From Hypomyces perniciosus (lineage: Eukaryota; Ascomycota; Sordariomycetes; Hypocreales; Hypocreaceae): a stretch of 64,000 bases of DNA. The notes under the pieces were generated by a model. The model was not told where the DNA came from, did no database searches, and was given only the letters and a program-made list of their open reading frames with translations. The position numbers and the translations under genes were made by a program. Positions 49,431-61,200 of this stretch are shown one piece after another (within the stretch, counting starts at the first letter, position 1; every line of letters starts with the position of its first letter). The DNA lies in NCBI GenBank assembly GCA_008477525.1, contig SPDT01000007.1, positions 62,001 through 126,000 on the forward strand, in the 5' to 3' direction.

Positions 49431-50696
49431 ATGGCAAGCCCTACCCTCCTCCTTCCATTTGGAACTACGAAAGATGAGGATTGGTTCAACAAGGCTATGG
49501 GATGGGAAAGGGATGATGTAAGTCTCGAGTGCTGGTCTGTTGATACTCATGCAGTAGTTGATCCGCCTTTACATGGTCACTGGACAATAGAAATAATAAA
49601 TAAACAGATTATTGTATGGCTTGGTAAAGTCAAAGATGGAACGGCCGGCGGCGATGCAGTCAAAGATGAAGCTACCTTGGCGACTTTAAAATTGGTCTAC
49701 AAAAATATAGTGGACCTCTCGTGAGTGGCAATGTTCCATGAAAACCAAGATACTGAATCAATATCAACAACCAGTCTCCCTGACGGCGATGGTTTCAAGA
49801 CCCCCGAGCCGAAATGTCATATCCTGCGCAATATCAACCCCGCTTATAGAGACGCAAAGGACGAGGCGGCAAAGAAGCAGCTAGTGCCGTTTGATATAGC
49901 CCCATGGACCGAACAGTATAATTTCGCTGGCAAGCCAGTCCAAAAGATGCAGTACTTCACTCTGTACGACTTTCTCGGCCTTTTTCTTAGTCTACTCGGC
50001 CCTGCGCCACAGGGAGCCGGCATACTAAACTATTTCATGCCTTTGACGGCCGTCTTTGGAAAATGGTGTGGGCGTTTGGGGGCCCTGAGGGAGCAGAGAA
50101 CCGCTACAGACCTCGGCGGCGCCAGGCCATACACGACCCAGTGCACAGCGCGTGCTCGCGACGCAAGTGGGAAGATGTGGTTCTTTCTTGGGGCGTCAGT
50201 AGCTGGGTTCGATTTCAATGGAAAACCAGACGAAACAGGCCGGAGATCAGCAGGTCCACTTCTGCAGAGGCGCCGATTTGACGTACTACGCAGTGCTCAG
50301 AACGCTACCATGGTCCGCGAAGACGACTTTGACACCATAGAGACACAACTCAAAGACCCGAAAGCAAATAAACCCGGCAATTGTGCCGAAGCTTTGCCAT
50401 TTATTCATTTAATGAGACAGTGCGTACCCCGCTTGGAAATACCTATTTGATGTTATTCCAGATAACTTTCTTGATGCTGACTTCTCACTAGGGGAGTTGA
50501 CGCCAACAAAGACTTATATGGCCTGGCTATTGCTAAAGGGTTTATGAACAAGAATGGGCCAAAGGAATATACCAAGGAGGTGGAAAAGATAAGAAAGAAG
50601 CTTTTCAACCCTTGCAACACTTGTAGGCTCCTACTCCAGAGAGCTGGAGCGGTGGAAACAAATTTTAAAGTAGTAGAGGACGACAAGTTGTGGTGA
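49431..50696 (+). CDS. Deaminase-fold protein (CAE / PCxxC), 379 aa
   Basis: Exons 49431-49720, 49775-50419 and 50492-50696 join in frame to 379 aa. The start is AACATGGCA. The C-terminal part has the zinc and catalytic signature of the cytidine deaminase-like fold: Cys300-Ala-Glu302 (GNCAEALPF) and Pro352-Cys353-x2-Cys356 (NPCNTCRLLL), with LYGLAIAKGF between them as a plausible strand-helix. Cys in place of the usual His is known in YwqJ-like and related deaminases from bacterial polymorphic toxins, some of which occur in fungi. The substrate is unknown and could be nucleic acid or a nucleotide. Residues 1-280 are unrecognised. The stretch at about residues 187-245 is Arg-rich and of odd composition, so an extra intron or shifted frame is possible there. 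No signal peptide is seen. Intron 2 splits the active site. Confidence 0.75.
49721..49774 (+). other. Intron 1 of the deaminase gene (54 bp)
   Basis: GTGAGTGG to CAACCAG. Phase 2; Ser-97 is rebuilt across the junction. It removes the in-frame TGA right after the donor. Confidence 0.75.
50420..50491 (+). other. Intron 2 of the deaminase gene (72 bp)
   Basis: GTGCGTAC to TCTCACTAG with a GCTGAC branch-like site. Phase 2; it rebuilds Gln-312 and brings in the exon that carries the PCxxC motif. Confidence 0.8.
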
Positions 50697-51101
50697 TAAA
50701 AAGGAACAGCCGGAAGCAAAGAATAAGGCTATAGCAATTATTGGAGTCTTGGTGTCAGGTGTGCTAATGTCGTTAGAGGCATATATCATAAATGCCAGAT
50801 ATGTAAAATAAAGGATGCTTACCGATTAAAATATTGAGGCATTGTAAATTAACTGCATCATTCGCTGTTTGGAGTTATCACGTACACTGCGATTGGTATT
50901 GGAGTTATAGTGTAGGAGTGGGTGTGCTGGGAGGCTTAGTGATGGGCGTGGATTCTTGTCCGTGAAGGAAGTATAATTCAACCAAAAAAAGGCAAACCAC
51001 AATTTACGTATCAAAGGGAAATAGATACATAGAAAGCCATTTTGTTCAATTTTGATAAAATATCTGCCATATCCTCCCTCCTATGGAGAAAAAAAAAGTC
51101 G
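50697..51101. other. Convergent intergenic region, 405 bp
   Basis: It lies between the 3' ends of the deaminase gene and the 1672-aa gene. It presumably holds both 3' untranslated regions and poly(A) sites. Nothing else is recognised. Confidence 0.5.
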
Positions 51102-54100
51102 TTACTTCGTCAGCAACGGGGCTGCTACATATGAGTTCATAAACCCGTTCTTCAGTCTCTCCGGGATGCCCGCAATGCTCTTCAACAAATCCGCATCTTT
51201 CCATTTCATACTCTGCACAAATATCTCTACAAACCCACTTTGCCCATCGGCCCCTGTCCCCCAACCTGGATTGATCCAGCTGTTACGCACCGCTTCGTAC
51301 TGCTTTGAGACGTCCTCACCCGCGAATGGCTCGCCGGGTGCCCAGGTAGGGTCTGCGGCCGCAATAGTCGGGAATGGTCTCACTGAGCGGAGGCTTTGTA
51401 GATCTGCATCGGCCACATCAAATGCAGGGAAAGGATCAGGTGCCATCTGAGCCTTGGGGGCACTCATTTCTACACCCATCATCAATGAGAGGGTGCCGCC
51501 ATCGCTATTGAGAAGGTCTTTGATGTTATTGTTGCCGCCATGGGGGTCACGGGCAGGGTCATCTAAGTGGGAGTACGTTAGGTTAGATGCGATCTCAAAG
51601 TCTGGTAACAAGAGGACTGGAGCAAACTTACACTTTCCCCACAAGGCGCTGGGCACACTCTTCACATATTTGTCGTACTGCCAATCCTCGTCTGGATCGG
51701 GTACACCGTCCTGCTTCACTGTAACAATGAGTGTTGAAGTCATGCCCCTTTGTAGCTGCATTGGTTTGCTGTAGATGTCATCGTGCGTGAAGATAGGTGG
51801 CTTGCCTACGTCATTCTTGAATGTGTTGATGGCCATCTTGCAAGCAACGATCAGAGAAAAACTTCCTGCCCGCACAATCCATGCCTCATTCGGTTGCCTA
51901 TCCGGTTTGTCACCTGGGTTCAATAAACCAGATTGAGCAAGGAAGTTGTGTCCTTCATTCTTTGGTGGTGAAGCCAAAGCTGCGGCCTCTCCTTCTTTCT
52001 CCCCTTCTGATGACATGGTGAGCAGAGCCTTGCTCGAAGATGATGGATTTGCAGACGCCTGCAGAACGAGTTCGTAGAATTCTTCCAAGTTAACAGGTGG
52101 AACACCAGATTCTGAGTTGCCGAAATTGATGTCGAAGCCCATGATCCAGAAGTCGACATGCACACGGCCGGCCAGTGGTGGACCCCAGAGGTACAACTGA
52201 GCGCCAATCTCGACAGAGATCCGTATATGGATGAACCAGACATCAAGCTTGAAGGCAATACCGACGGCAAGACCTGCTTGGGCATTAAAGTGGAAGGGTT
52301 TGTAGTTGATCAGGAAATCTGCAAAGGCATCAAACCAAGCTTCAAGGGGTCCGGCGCTGAAGGACGCATGGAGTCTACCACCCGCCATACAAGCCTTTGG
52401 TGTAATGGCAAAGTATGCCTCGCCTGAGATCTTGAGATTGCTGCCAAGACTCCAGCTAATTCCCAACCGCGGTGGATTAGGGTAGCCCACGGGAACCTTG
52501 AACGCCTGATGATAACCTCCCAAGGTGAAGACGAAGTCGCCAACAATGGACTTGTCAGCCTGAGGGGCATCGAACCAATAGTAGAGGCCGGCGCCACCAG
52601 TGAGGTGGCAGGATTCGTGGAGGATAAACGATCTCGGTGACAGTTGCGCCTCAATCTTGAGTGTGCCGTATTGGAAATCAGCAACAGCCATGATGCCTAG
52701 CTCAACATGCGCCAACTTGACCGGCGAGTTTGCAGTTGGGATATCGGCAATTACTAGGGCAAATAAACCTAGCTTGATGGCCTCGCCAAACTGCACAACA
52801 ACGACAGCGTTAAAGCTTAGCATCTTGAAGGCATCCACTTTCATACCCACGGCAGCCCAGTATGTGTTGTTAAGAGGGTGGAACCAGCCAGCTGGTCCCG
52901 GATCCGTCAACTTTTGTAGAGCCTCTAGAGCATTCTGAGCGCTGCCAAGGTCTGAGCTGGCGATGAAAGGAAACTGGGGAATCTCATCGATGGTAGGCAC
53001 ACGCACATCGCTGTTGTAGCCAAAACCACCACAGATACCGGAGATCTCAGCAAACTCGAGCGTAATCAAGGGCCCATCCAGTTTTGCAAACACAAATACA
53101 GACCGGAATGGATCATGTCCCTTTATTGTCACTACACCATAGAAGCCAGCTGCCTGGAACTGGTAAACAGTCCACCCGACAATCAAGCCGCCAGCGTAGT
53201 AGTCGACTCCACCGGTGTTTTGGTGACGGATAATGCCTGCGATAGTCAACGGTGGCTTTTCAAATGCCGCTGACAAGCCTTCGATATTAGCCGTGATTGT
53301 AGGTGGCTGATCCAGTGTTTGAAACTGGGCCTCTAGGCTGAACCCTATCAAAGTGAAGCCGATGGGGCCCATTTCGAATGTGGCATCAAACATGAGGGCC
53401 AGCTTCTTATTCTTGTACTTGAGTCCAACATTGTTGATAGACAATGGACCGGCAGTCTTTTTGTACGGAGCTTGTGCGCTTGGCCCACCATCGTCATCAG
53501 CAGGAGCAGCAGCACCCGGCAATGTGAGGGCTGTATCAGATTTGGAACCACCAAGCTTCGGCTTCATGAATTCGTAGTCTAGCAGACAAGACCTCTGACC
53601 AGAAGGACCACGAACGATGACAGCGAAGTGGCTTCCAGCCGCCACTAGTATATCTGTCGGCTTCTGCGCTTCAGGTTTGATCTTGTCCTTGACTAGGATT
53701 GGATCTTTAAGGCTGCTATTGATCTGGGCAAGATCATTGCGTGTGAAGCCCGTCCCCTTTCCGGGCTGAGGATTCTGTGACTTGACTGGCGGATCCTGCA
53801 CCCAGAGGAAATAGAGCTCGTCTAGCGGCTGCTGCAGTTCTCCGACCAGCGGGATATCGACTTTAAGATCTGGGAAGCCATCGATGGCGACTTGTATCAG
53901 TCGCTTGGACGGGGTTGTGGCTCCCCAATCGCTGCTATGCAACTGAGCAAAGGTGATGTGCAGCTTGCCAATATTGAGATTGGCGAAGAATTGGAACGAG
54001 GTAGTCTTCTTTTCAACACTAAGCTTGAAGGCGTCCGCGTTATCGCCAACAAGGATCATGTTAGAGACAAAGTCAGGCAGCTCAATCTCATCATTTGATT

Positions 54101-56187
54101 CAAGGATGGCGGACAACACGTCACCAATCGTGGCGTTTTTCTGCTGAGGGTTAAGTGCCGCCGAAAACTGGAAGTTGCCGTTCTTGTAATTGAACAGGAG
54201 ACTGAGCTTGAGAGAGGCGATAAGCAAGTTGCCTTGGATGGTGAACTCGCTGCCCTTGGATATGCCGTTACCGGACCCACCGGCGACGGGTTCATATGTA
54301 TACCGGACATCCAGCGAATCAATGGCGATAGAGTCAATCAAAGGCCCAACATGATCTTTAACATCATCATCGAAGAACTCGACCAACGTTGAGGCGTAGA
54401 GCCCTCTGATGGCGCCCTGGAGCTCCCATTTCTTTGTGGACGAGCCGTAGTCCAGTGATCCACTGAGAAGTGCAGGTGTTTTGACTGTCGAAGAGGCGCT
54501 TGGCTCGATGGAAGCATAAACTGAGACACTCAAAGTAAATGAGCTACTCTGTCCCCAATAGAATGAGGCATCCAAGGAAACGTCTCCAAGACGTGGCTGT
54601 GGGGCAGAGCCTGGAGTGATTGGCTTCGCAGACACAGTGCCCCCGATGGCGAACGAATCCTTCGAGAACTCAATATAGGCCCGCGTGATCTCCGAAGGCA
54701 GGGTATCCGGGATGTCAACAATGGTTTGACCCGGGATCAAAGAGGCAATTTGGATTGAAGGTGCTGGATTTTTCGTGACTGGTTGTAATGTGGTCCAGAT
54801 CTCTTCGTATGGCAAGAGGTCTAGATCCTTGGAGCCATTAAATACTACAGTTTTCCAAGCGTTAGTCTTGATGCCGAAGAGGGGATATACAATTGAACTA
54901 GAATTCCTTACCATTCCAGAGATGGCCTGATAAAGTGCCAAACCCGCCCAACATGGCATTCCAATTATACAATATCAGGAAGACGGCAGGCTTATCAGCA
55001 GTCCCCCCGCCCAAAGGAACTGAGATTTCAATATCAAAGGTTAATGTCGATAATTTCGGTTTCTCTGGCTCATCTATATCAAGGCCAATGCTCATTCTCC
55101 TCATCATAAAGTCAGAAATCAGAGCTTTGTTGTTCTCCTCCTTCTTCAGGATATCGTTGACAAATGACTCCAGCATCTCGTCCCCAAGCAGAGAGGCTAG
55201 CCACTTTAGGAGTCCCGTCAGAGGGTCCTTGGAGAGAAACATGAAAGTCATTGTAATTGAACCGGAGAAGAATTCAACGCCAGCAGCCATTGACACGAGT
55301 TCAGCGCCAGGTGGGTTGATGGAGCATTCGATGCTGAAGTTGATATTGCCCTGACTCAGGGGAATATCGCCTGTCATGGTCTGAGCAAGAAAAGTTTTCT
55401 TCTTGCAGATAACGTCTGCATTGTTGAGCGTGAGACCTGGCAGGGCATCACCGAGAAAGCTCTTGAGTGAGTCGATGGAAGAGAGCTCAAACTGCAGGCG
55501 TATTGTAGTTTGCATGTCGTATTGGGGAATAAACCATAGTGCGCTCCTCGTTGGCTTGTCTATCTGTGGCTTTTTGAGTGTCACAGCCGCAGCTGGCAGA
55601 GTCTTGGGCAAGTAGTCCACCACCTGAACCAGTCCAGCGTAAGTAAACAGGTCCTTGATCGTCACGCCGGTAAGATCATTGGTCTGTGAGAAGTCGAGGC
55701 CATAGGTAAGCATAAATCCTTCGGTGTTGATGCCGGGTGGTTCAATTCTGGCGGTTACGTCTCCGCCGATCAATGGGTCCGCAGGGCCAAAAGTTAAGGC
55801 CAGCACCTCGCTGGCTGAGCTGAAAGTCAATTCCCAAGGTTGAGTTAGTTTGATTAAGAAGCTCTCGATGTTCTCTCCTGACGGTTGATCGACCGTCAGG
55901 GACCCATGTGCACCGGAGTCGAACTTTTGGAACCATAGCTTGGTCTTGTCGGAGTCGTCTAATTCGGCCGTCGGGTTTGGAGTGGTGGACAGAACAATGA
56001 CTTTATCACTGTTTAGGGAGGCCACGAAATTGTCCGTCGGGCTGCCTGCTTTGAGCACTTTGATGAATTCGCTATCATGCTGACCTGAAGAGCTGGCATA
56101 GATGCGGTAGGCCGTGTTGGCTTTGAGCTCTCGAGATGAACCTCCCTGGGTGTTCGTGAGAGCGGTTGATCCTGATGACACGCCCAT
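51102..56187 (-). CDS. DUF6603-like giant protein, 1672 aa
   Basis: Two exons (56187-54912 and 54844-51102) with a 67-bp intron join in frame to 1672 aa. The first begins MGVSSGSTALTNTQGG with no signal peptide. Residues about 1000-1340 match my recollection of the DUF6603 family of bacteria and fungi: GGFGYNSD (about 1030), then a beta-rich region with LTGGAGLYYWF, GYPNPPRLGISWSL, ISGEAYFAITPKACMAGGRL (about 1230) and LYLWGPPLAGRVHVDFW (about 1310). The remainder is also beta-rich, built of alternating Gly/aromatic strands that suggest repeated sandwich or barrel-like units. A low-complexity linker lies near residues 870-895 (GGPSAQAPY) and an acidic one near 1350. The C-terminal 280 residues are unassigned. 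The family has no known activity. It is divergent from the 1426-aa gene. Confidence 0.85.
54845..54911 (-). other. Intron of the DUF6603-like gene (67 bp)
   Basis: Minus-strand GTAAGGAATTC to AAAACTGTAG with branch site GACTAAC about 20 bases upstream. Phase 1; Val-426 is formed across the junction (HLWN-V-FNGSKDL). It joins the two long frames that overlap here. Confidence 0.85.
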
Positions 56188-58209
56188 GGTGAATGGTACT
56201 TAGTTCCAAGGGTTGATGGAATCTCTCAAGTGAATTGATATCCCATAGTCTGGAATAGAACCGCTGTCGACGTGATGTTTTGTTGAATGTGTTTGCTTGT
56301 TCGTATGTTCGCGTCTTGACTTGTCCCTGGGATATGATGTTCATTGACCCGGATGAAAGATGTGCCCTTAGGACGGCTTCATACCACTAGAGTCCATAAG
56401 TCCATATTGTTTTAGCTTATCGTTTGCACAAGGCTCAGTATTAGGCGCCAACACAAGTTACATTATCAAATTCAAGGCCATGCCCAGCGTTGAGGGACCC
56501 CCAATTGAACAGTCGCAGTTCTCCGACTCGGCTGAACTGAACTGGGATGGGCTGGGCAGCTCAATGCTGGAAATGCACAGCTCATAGCATCATCATTTGG
56601 TCGCTTAACATGAAGACAACCACAACCCCCTCTCTTTGCAGCATGCAGTCAACACGAAGGGTGTATGTGTATCATCTCCATCATTGTTGTTTACATCTGT
56701 CTCCTCCTCGCAGACGTACCAGATACATAACCCCTCTTGACTGCTCATCTCCTGGGTCTAGAACAGACCCACAGTTGAGCTCATGATCCCGGTAGTTTTG
56801 GAGGAGCAATACTCGCATACATTCAACATCCAACCCGTCCCTGGATACTCCGTCGAGATTATGATACATCAAATACATGCAGGTCGTTTCTTGGACATCA
56901 TTTTGATGTACGGTACTATGGTAAGCGGGGTCAAGCCTCTATGCGCGGGGTAAGGATGCATCAATATCTGCTTTTTGATGTTTGATTGGAACTGGTGATA
57001 GTTGATATTGGGATAATTGGCCATCTGCCATGCATTGTGCTAGGTGTGTTGACGTGGATATGTGACGCCGAGTGATTTGTTGTCACGCGCCTAATCCTTG
57101 GCATCGCGTATATGCATGTGGGTGACATTCGGTCAAAGTAATATTGCTATACCGCCTCTACGACATGTATCTGGCTGCGCCTCCACATGTAGGACGTCTC
57201 GGGTGGTACTCTAATATAGATGAGCTGACGATTGGTTTATGCGTGGGCTGAAAAACATGCTTTGCATGTTTATCAACCTCTCACGGATGTGGCACTCAAG
57301 ACATTCATGGCGGGGTGGGTAGCATTTGAGTGAGGGGTTGATGTACTTCGTAATACTACTTCGTACTGGGTATTAGAGCTGAAAAGTTAATGGAACCCTG
57401 GTTGTATGTCTGTAACTCTTGGTACTGCAGAAGATTAGCTTTGACGTAATAAATAAGGTAGGCGGCTATAGTTGTTACTAAGAGCATGATTTAGGCAATA
57501 TTGGGAATATAATTCCAGACACAGAAATAAATATATATGAACATACTATATTATAATATTTCTGTTAAATATAAAATGCATATTAAAGGTTTCTTTATAT
57601 TCTAGGGCAATAAATATACTTTTAACAATATATTAAACAAAGGTATTTGTAAGAATATATTATAAATTTAATAGTTATATTATATAGTATAAACTTAATA
57701 AATAGACTTTTTTTTAAAAAATAAAAGAGTTATAAAGGAGTTTAAATGTCTTTAAAAATAATTTACTATTTAAGATATAATAACTTATAAATTAAACCTT
57801 TTACTCTTTATTAAATACGCTTTTTGAAGAAAAACCAGAAATATATAATAAGAGTATTATATTAAATCTGAGGTTATTATGTAATAAATAAATGATATAA
57901 ATTTCCGATCCAATAAATATATAATCCAGTTTAATCTATATTGTGGTAGAGGACAAAGACTTGGCCGTTGAAAGACGTAATTATTAAGTGGTATAAGAAA
58001 CAGTAGAATCACAATAGAGGGAACACCGGACAATCTCCCCTCTCCTTTTAGTTCCATTCAAGTAAGCTTCGCTGAGCAGCTCTTGGATGTCAGCAGCGTC
58101 ATCAATTGATTAGAGAGCTCTAAGCTACGTTTTCGTTCTTCTGTGCTCTTTGCCATATTTTCGACGCCCACAGCTCATCACAAACACCATCCAAAACATC
58201 ATTTGAACA
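56188..58209. promoter_or_regulatory. Divergent intergenic region, 2.0 kb
   Basis: This region holds the promoters of the DUF6603-like gene (leftward) and the 1426-aa gene (rightward). A strongly AT-rich patch at about 57470-57960, without a recognised repeat, interrupts otherwise normal sequence. The short frames near 56547-56878 lack coding features. The start region of the 1426-aa gene is AACAATGTCC. Confidence 0.5.
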
Positions 58210-61200
58210 ATGTCCTCCAAAATACCCGACTTTGACACCCTTCTGGTGCCTATGCAGCTGGAAGCCTTTGTGCTTAACCCAGCTGTCTGTGGCACAGGAC
58301 AGGAAGATGATACAACTGCACGCATCGCACCCATCACTCAACCCAACTACACATTCTTGCGACTAGATAAATTCATGTTGCAGAGTGATTTACAACACCA
58401 CACGGATTTACACAATACTGCCCCGGCCGATGTTAACCCACGCATGACCAACCTGGGCGATCGTCCCCCTACACAACTTCGCCACCGTCACGGTGTTTAT
58501 GTTCACTGGATACTGCCTCGCTTTTACCGCGCGGGTGTTTCTTCTGGAGATACAGTACCTGAGCAACGCCGACGACAAGAGAGGTTGAAACGCGGCATGA
58601 AAGTGACCCCCGGCGAAGTCAACAATGATAGCAGCAATGACACCCCCGACTTTGTGCAGCCGCCAACACGGTGGATTGTCATTCGCAAGCTAGACCTTGA
58701 CAGCGTGCAGCCGCCAGAGGCCAAGTCAGAATTTCGAGGCCGCGAGTATGAAGCTTGGGTGGTGGAGAGCGATCGCAAATGGTCGCTTGAAGATATTCCG
58801 TTAGACATGGACTTGCAGACAGACCTGGCACCGTTTGTTGTGGGACATGCTGGCTCGGATGTCAACATCAATGAGCAGGCAGAGGTCTTCATCGGACTCA
58901 AGAAGCCTTTAACGGAATGGTCTGAGACAGAGAACCCCAGGGAGGAACCACCTGATATCAGCCTCCTACGCAGCGGTAACCAGCTATTCGCGGACTTCCA
59001 AATGCACAACGCCAATGTCTTCAGTATACTAGATAACTTTGAGTATGGACCCAAGGATGAACCGAAGTATCTGGATGGTGCCAAGGCCAGCTACTATGTG
59101 CTAGGCTGGCACCGGAAAGACGACGTTGATCCATTATGGAACTCAGGCGAGAGTGTCGCACACGGGGACAGCCTGGATACACTATTCATGACGCTGCTGG
59201 GAGTGGAGCAGACCCCAAATCGTGACCCTTGGTTGGATGAGAAGAGTCAACTACGCATCTTGTGTCATGCGGCCATGTACGACGTGACCTGGGACCACAC
59301 CAAGAAGCCCAAGGACGTGCCAGCAGACAGGTTCAACGCTCGCTTGGTGGACCAAAAGCTTGCAGCTGTCTCAGTTGGCACTACGCCTATGGATGCCATC
59401 ATCTCGTATTGCGCCGCTCGCAAGGAAAATCCAGGGGGCTCAGAGGACATTGCAAAACTAGAGGAAGATATATTGGCACTTGAGTCGCTGCTATATGCGC
59501 GCGATGATGGTGTTGAAGACCAGCGTCAGGCGAAGGATACAATCTATCACTGGTCCTTCCAGCGGTCGCAAGGCGGATCACGCTATTACTTCTCGGGGAA
59601 GGATGGCAACGGCGTAAATGATGATACGCAGCCGGTGGAACCCGAGAGAGAAGCTATCCTCAAGTTGCGCGAATTGAATCAGACACAGTGTCTGTTTGAT
59701 GCTTGTACTGTTGCCATGAAACAATACCGTTGGGATATGTTCTCCCTTTGGTGGAAATATATCAGTGATGCAGGCAACAGTGGTGACAGTCCCGATAATG
59801 AAGAGTATCTTCAGAAAACCAAAGATCTGTCAGCCCACATCAAGGGGCTACAGGACCGCATACAAAAGTTGCAGGACAACATCAATGACCTACTACACCC
59901 TTCACCTCAGGATGGACAGAAAAACTGGTTGGAGACTGCGAAACCTGGAAGCATGCCTGTCTTCTATCGTGGAAATGACCCGACTGTCCTTATAGGTGGC
60001 ATAGAGTCTGGCTGGCCATCAGACTACTTGGATAAAGCTTCCGTTCGTGCCCCGTCTCAAACCATTGCTACCCAGAATGGGTCTTCAGACCTACCTGAGG
60101 CCCTAAAGAGCATCACGAGTGAATTCACTAAACTGCCAGCGGTACTTCAAGGGCCTGCTGAGGCCCTTGTGACCGAGTTCTATGCTATTCGGCCTGGTGG
60201 CGGCGATTCTGGCACACCGGGCGAGGGAAAATTCTACCCACAGTTCCACGACACTTTGACAGCAGACAAACGCTGGCGCGATCAGTGGGGAGATCGGCAA
60301 CCATGGTTTCCACTATTTGCCGAATGGGAGATTGAGTACCATCACATTCCCTTGGACTACTGGACGCTAGATGAGCATACCGCCCGCCTATCAGCTAACA
60401 AGGACACGCGTTATGGCATCACCGTGCCCTCAAAGGATGGCGAGGAACCTGCTCCTCTATGGCAGGCCCTAAAGGATGAGCAGGTAGACAAAGGGCAAGA
60501 TCTACGCGTGCTCTCTGGGCGCGTACTCATACTGCCACAGCCTACCTTCTCGCTTGCAGCCAAGGTGACGCAGCTGTTCCAGAACACGCCACCCGAAATG
60601 TTGGATAAGTACCTCTCCGAAGCAGATCGCAAGAATCTTCTGGACAACATCAATAAGCTATCATATCTATCGTCGCCGCTATCTGGTCTCACTGAGGGAA
60701 TCCTGACAATGGCACAGGGCAGCCACATCAAGCCTGAGAATAAGGTTGTAGGCCCTGAGGGCGAGTCTAGCTTAGTGATTGGAGCAGCGGTCGTTGAAGC
60801 CGCTGGACTGACGAAAGATAATCTTGGGATGGTTCAGGGGCAGTCTGCATTAACGCCGTTTGCGACATTGACCAACTTCGAGGACAACAAGTACAGTCCA
60901 TTCAAGCCCGTGACACATGGGCAGTTTAGGTATATTTTTCTCCACTCAAACCATCCTTCAATATCCATGGTAATTAATGACTAACTAACAAATTCTTCAT
61001 TCAAAAAGATTCCGCAAATTGAATATCATTGACAAGTTTGGGCAAGCCTTGATGGCTATCGATCAGAAGCCACGGGTGGGAGCTTTGCCACCCATATACC
61101 CTTGCATCAGCGACTTCTACGAGCCGCAGACTATCACGATAGAGGGCAAACTATATGCCAACACGGTGATTCAGGATGAAGCTCAGCAGTGCGAATTCAT

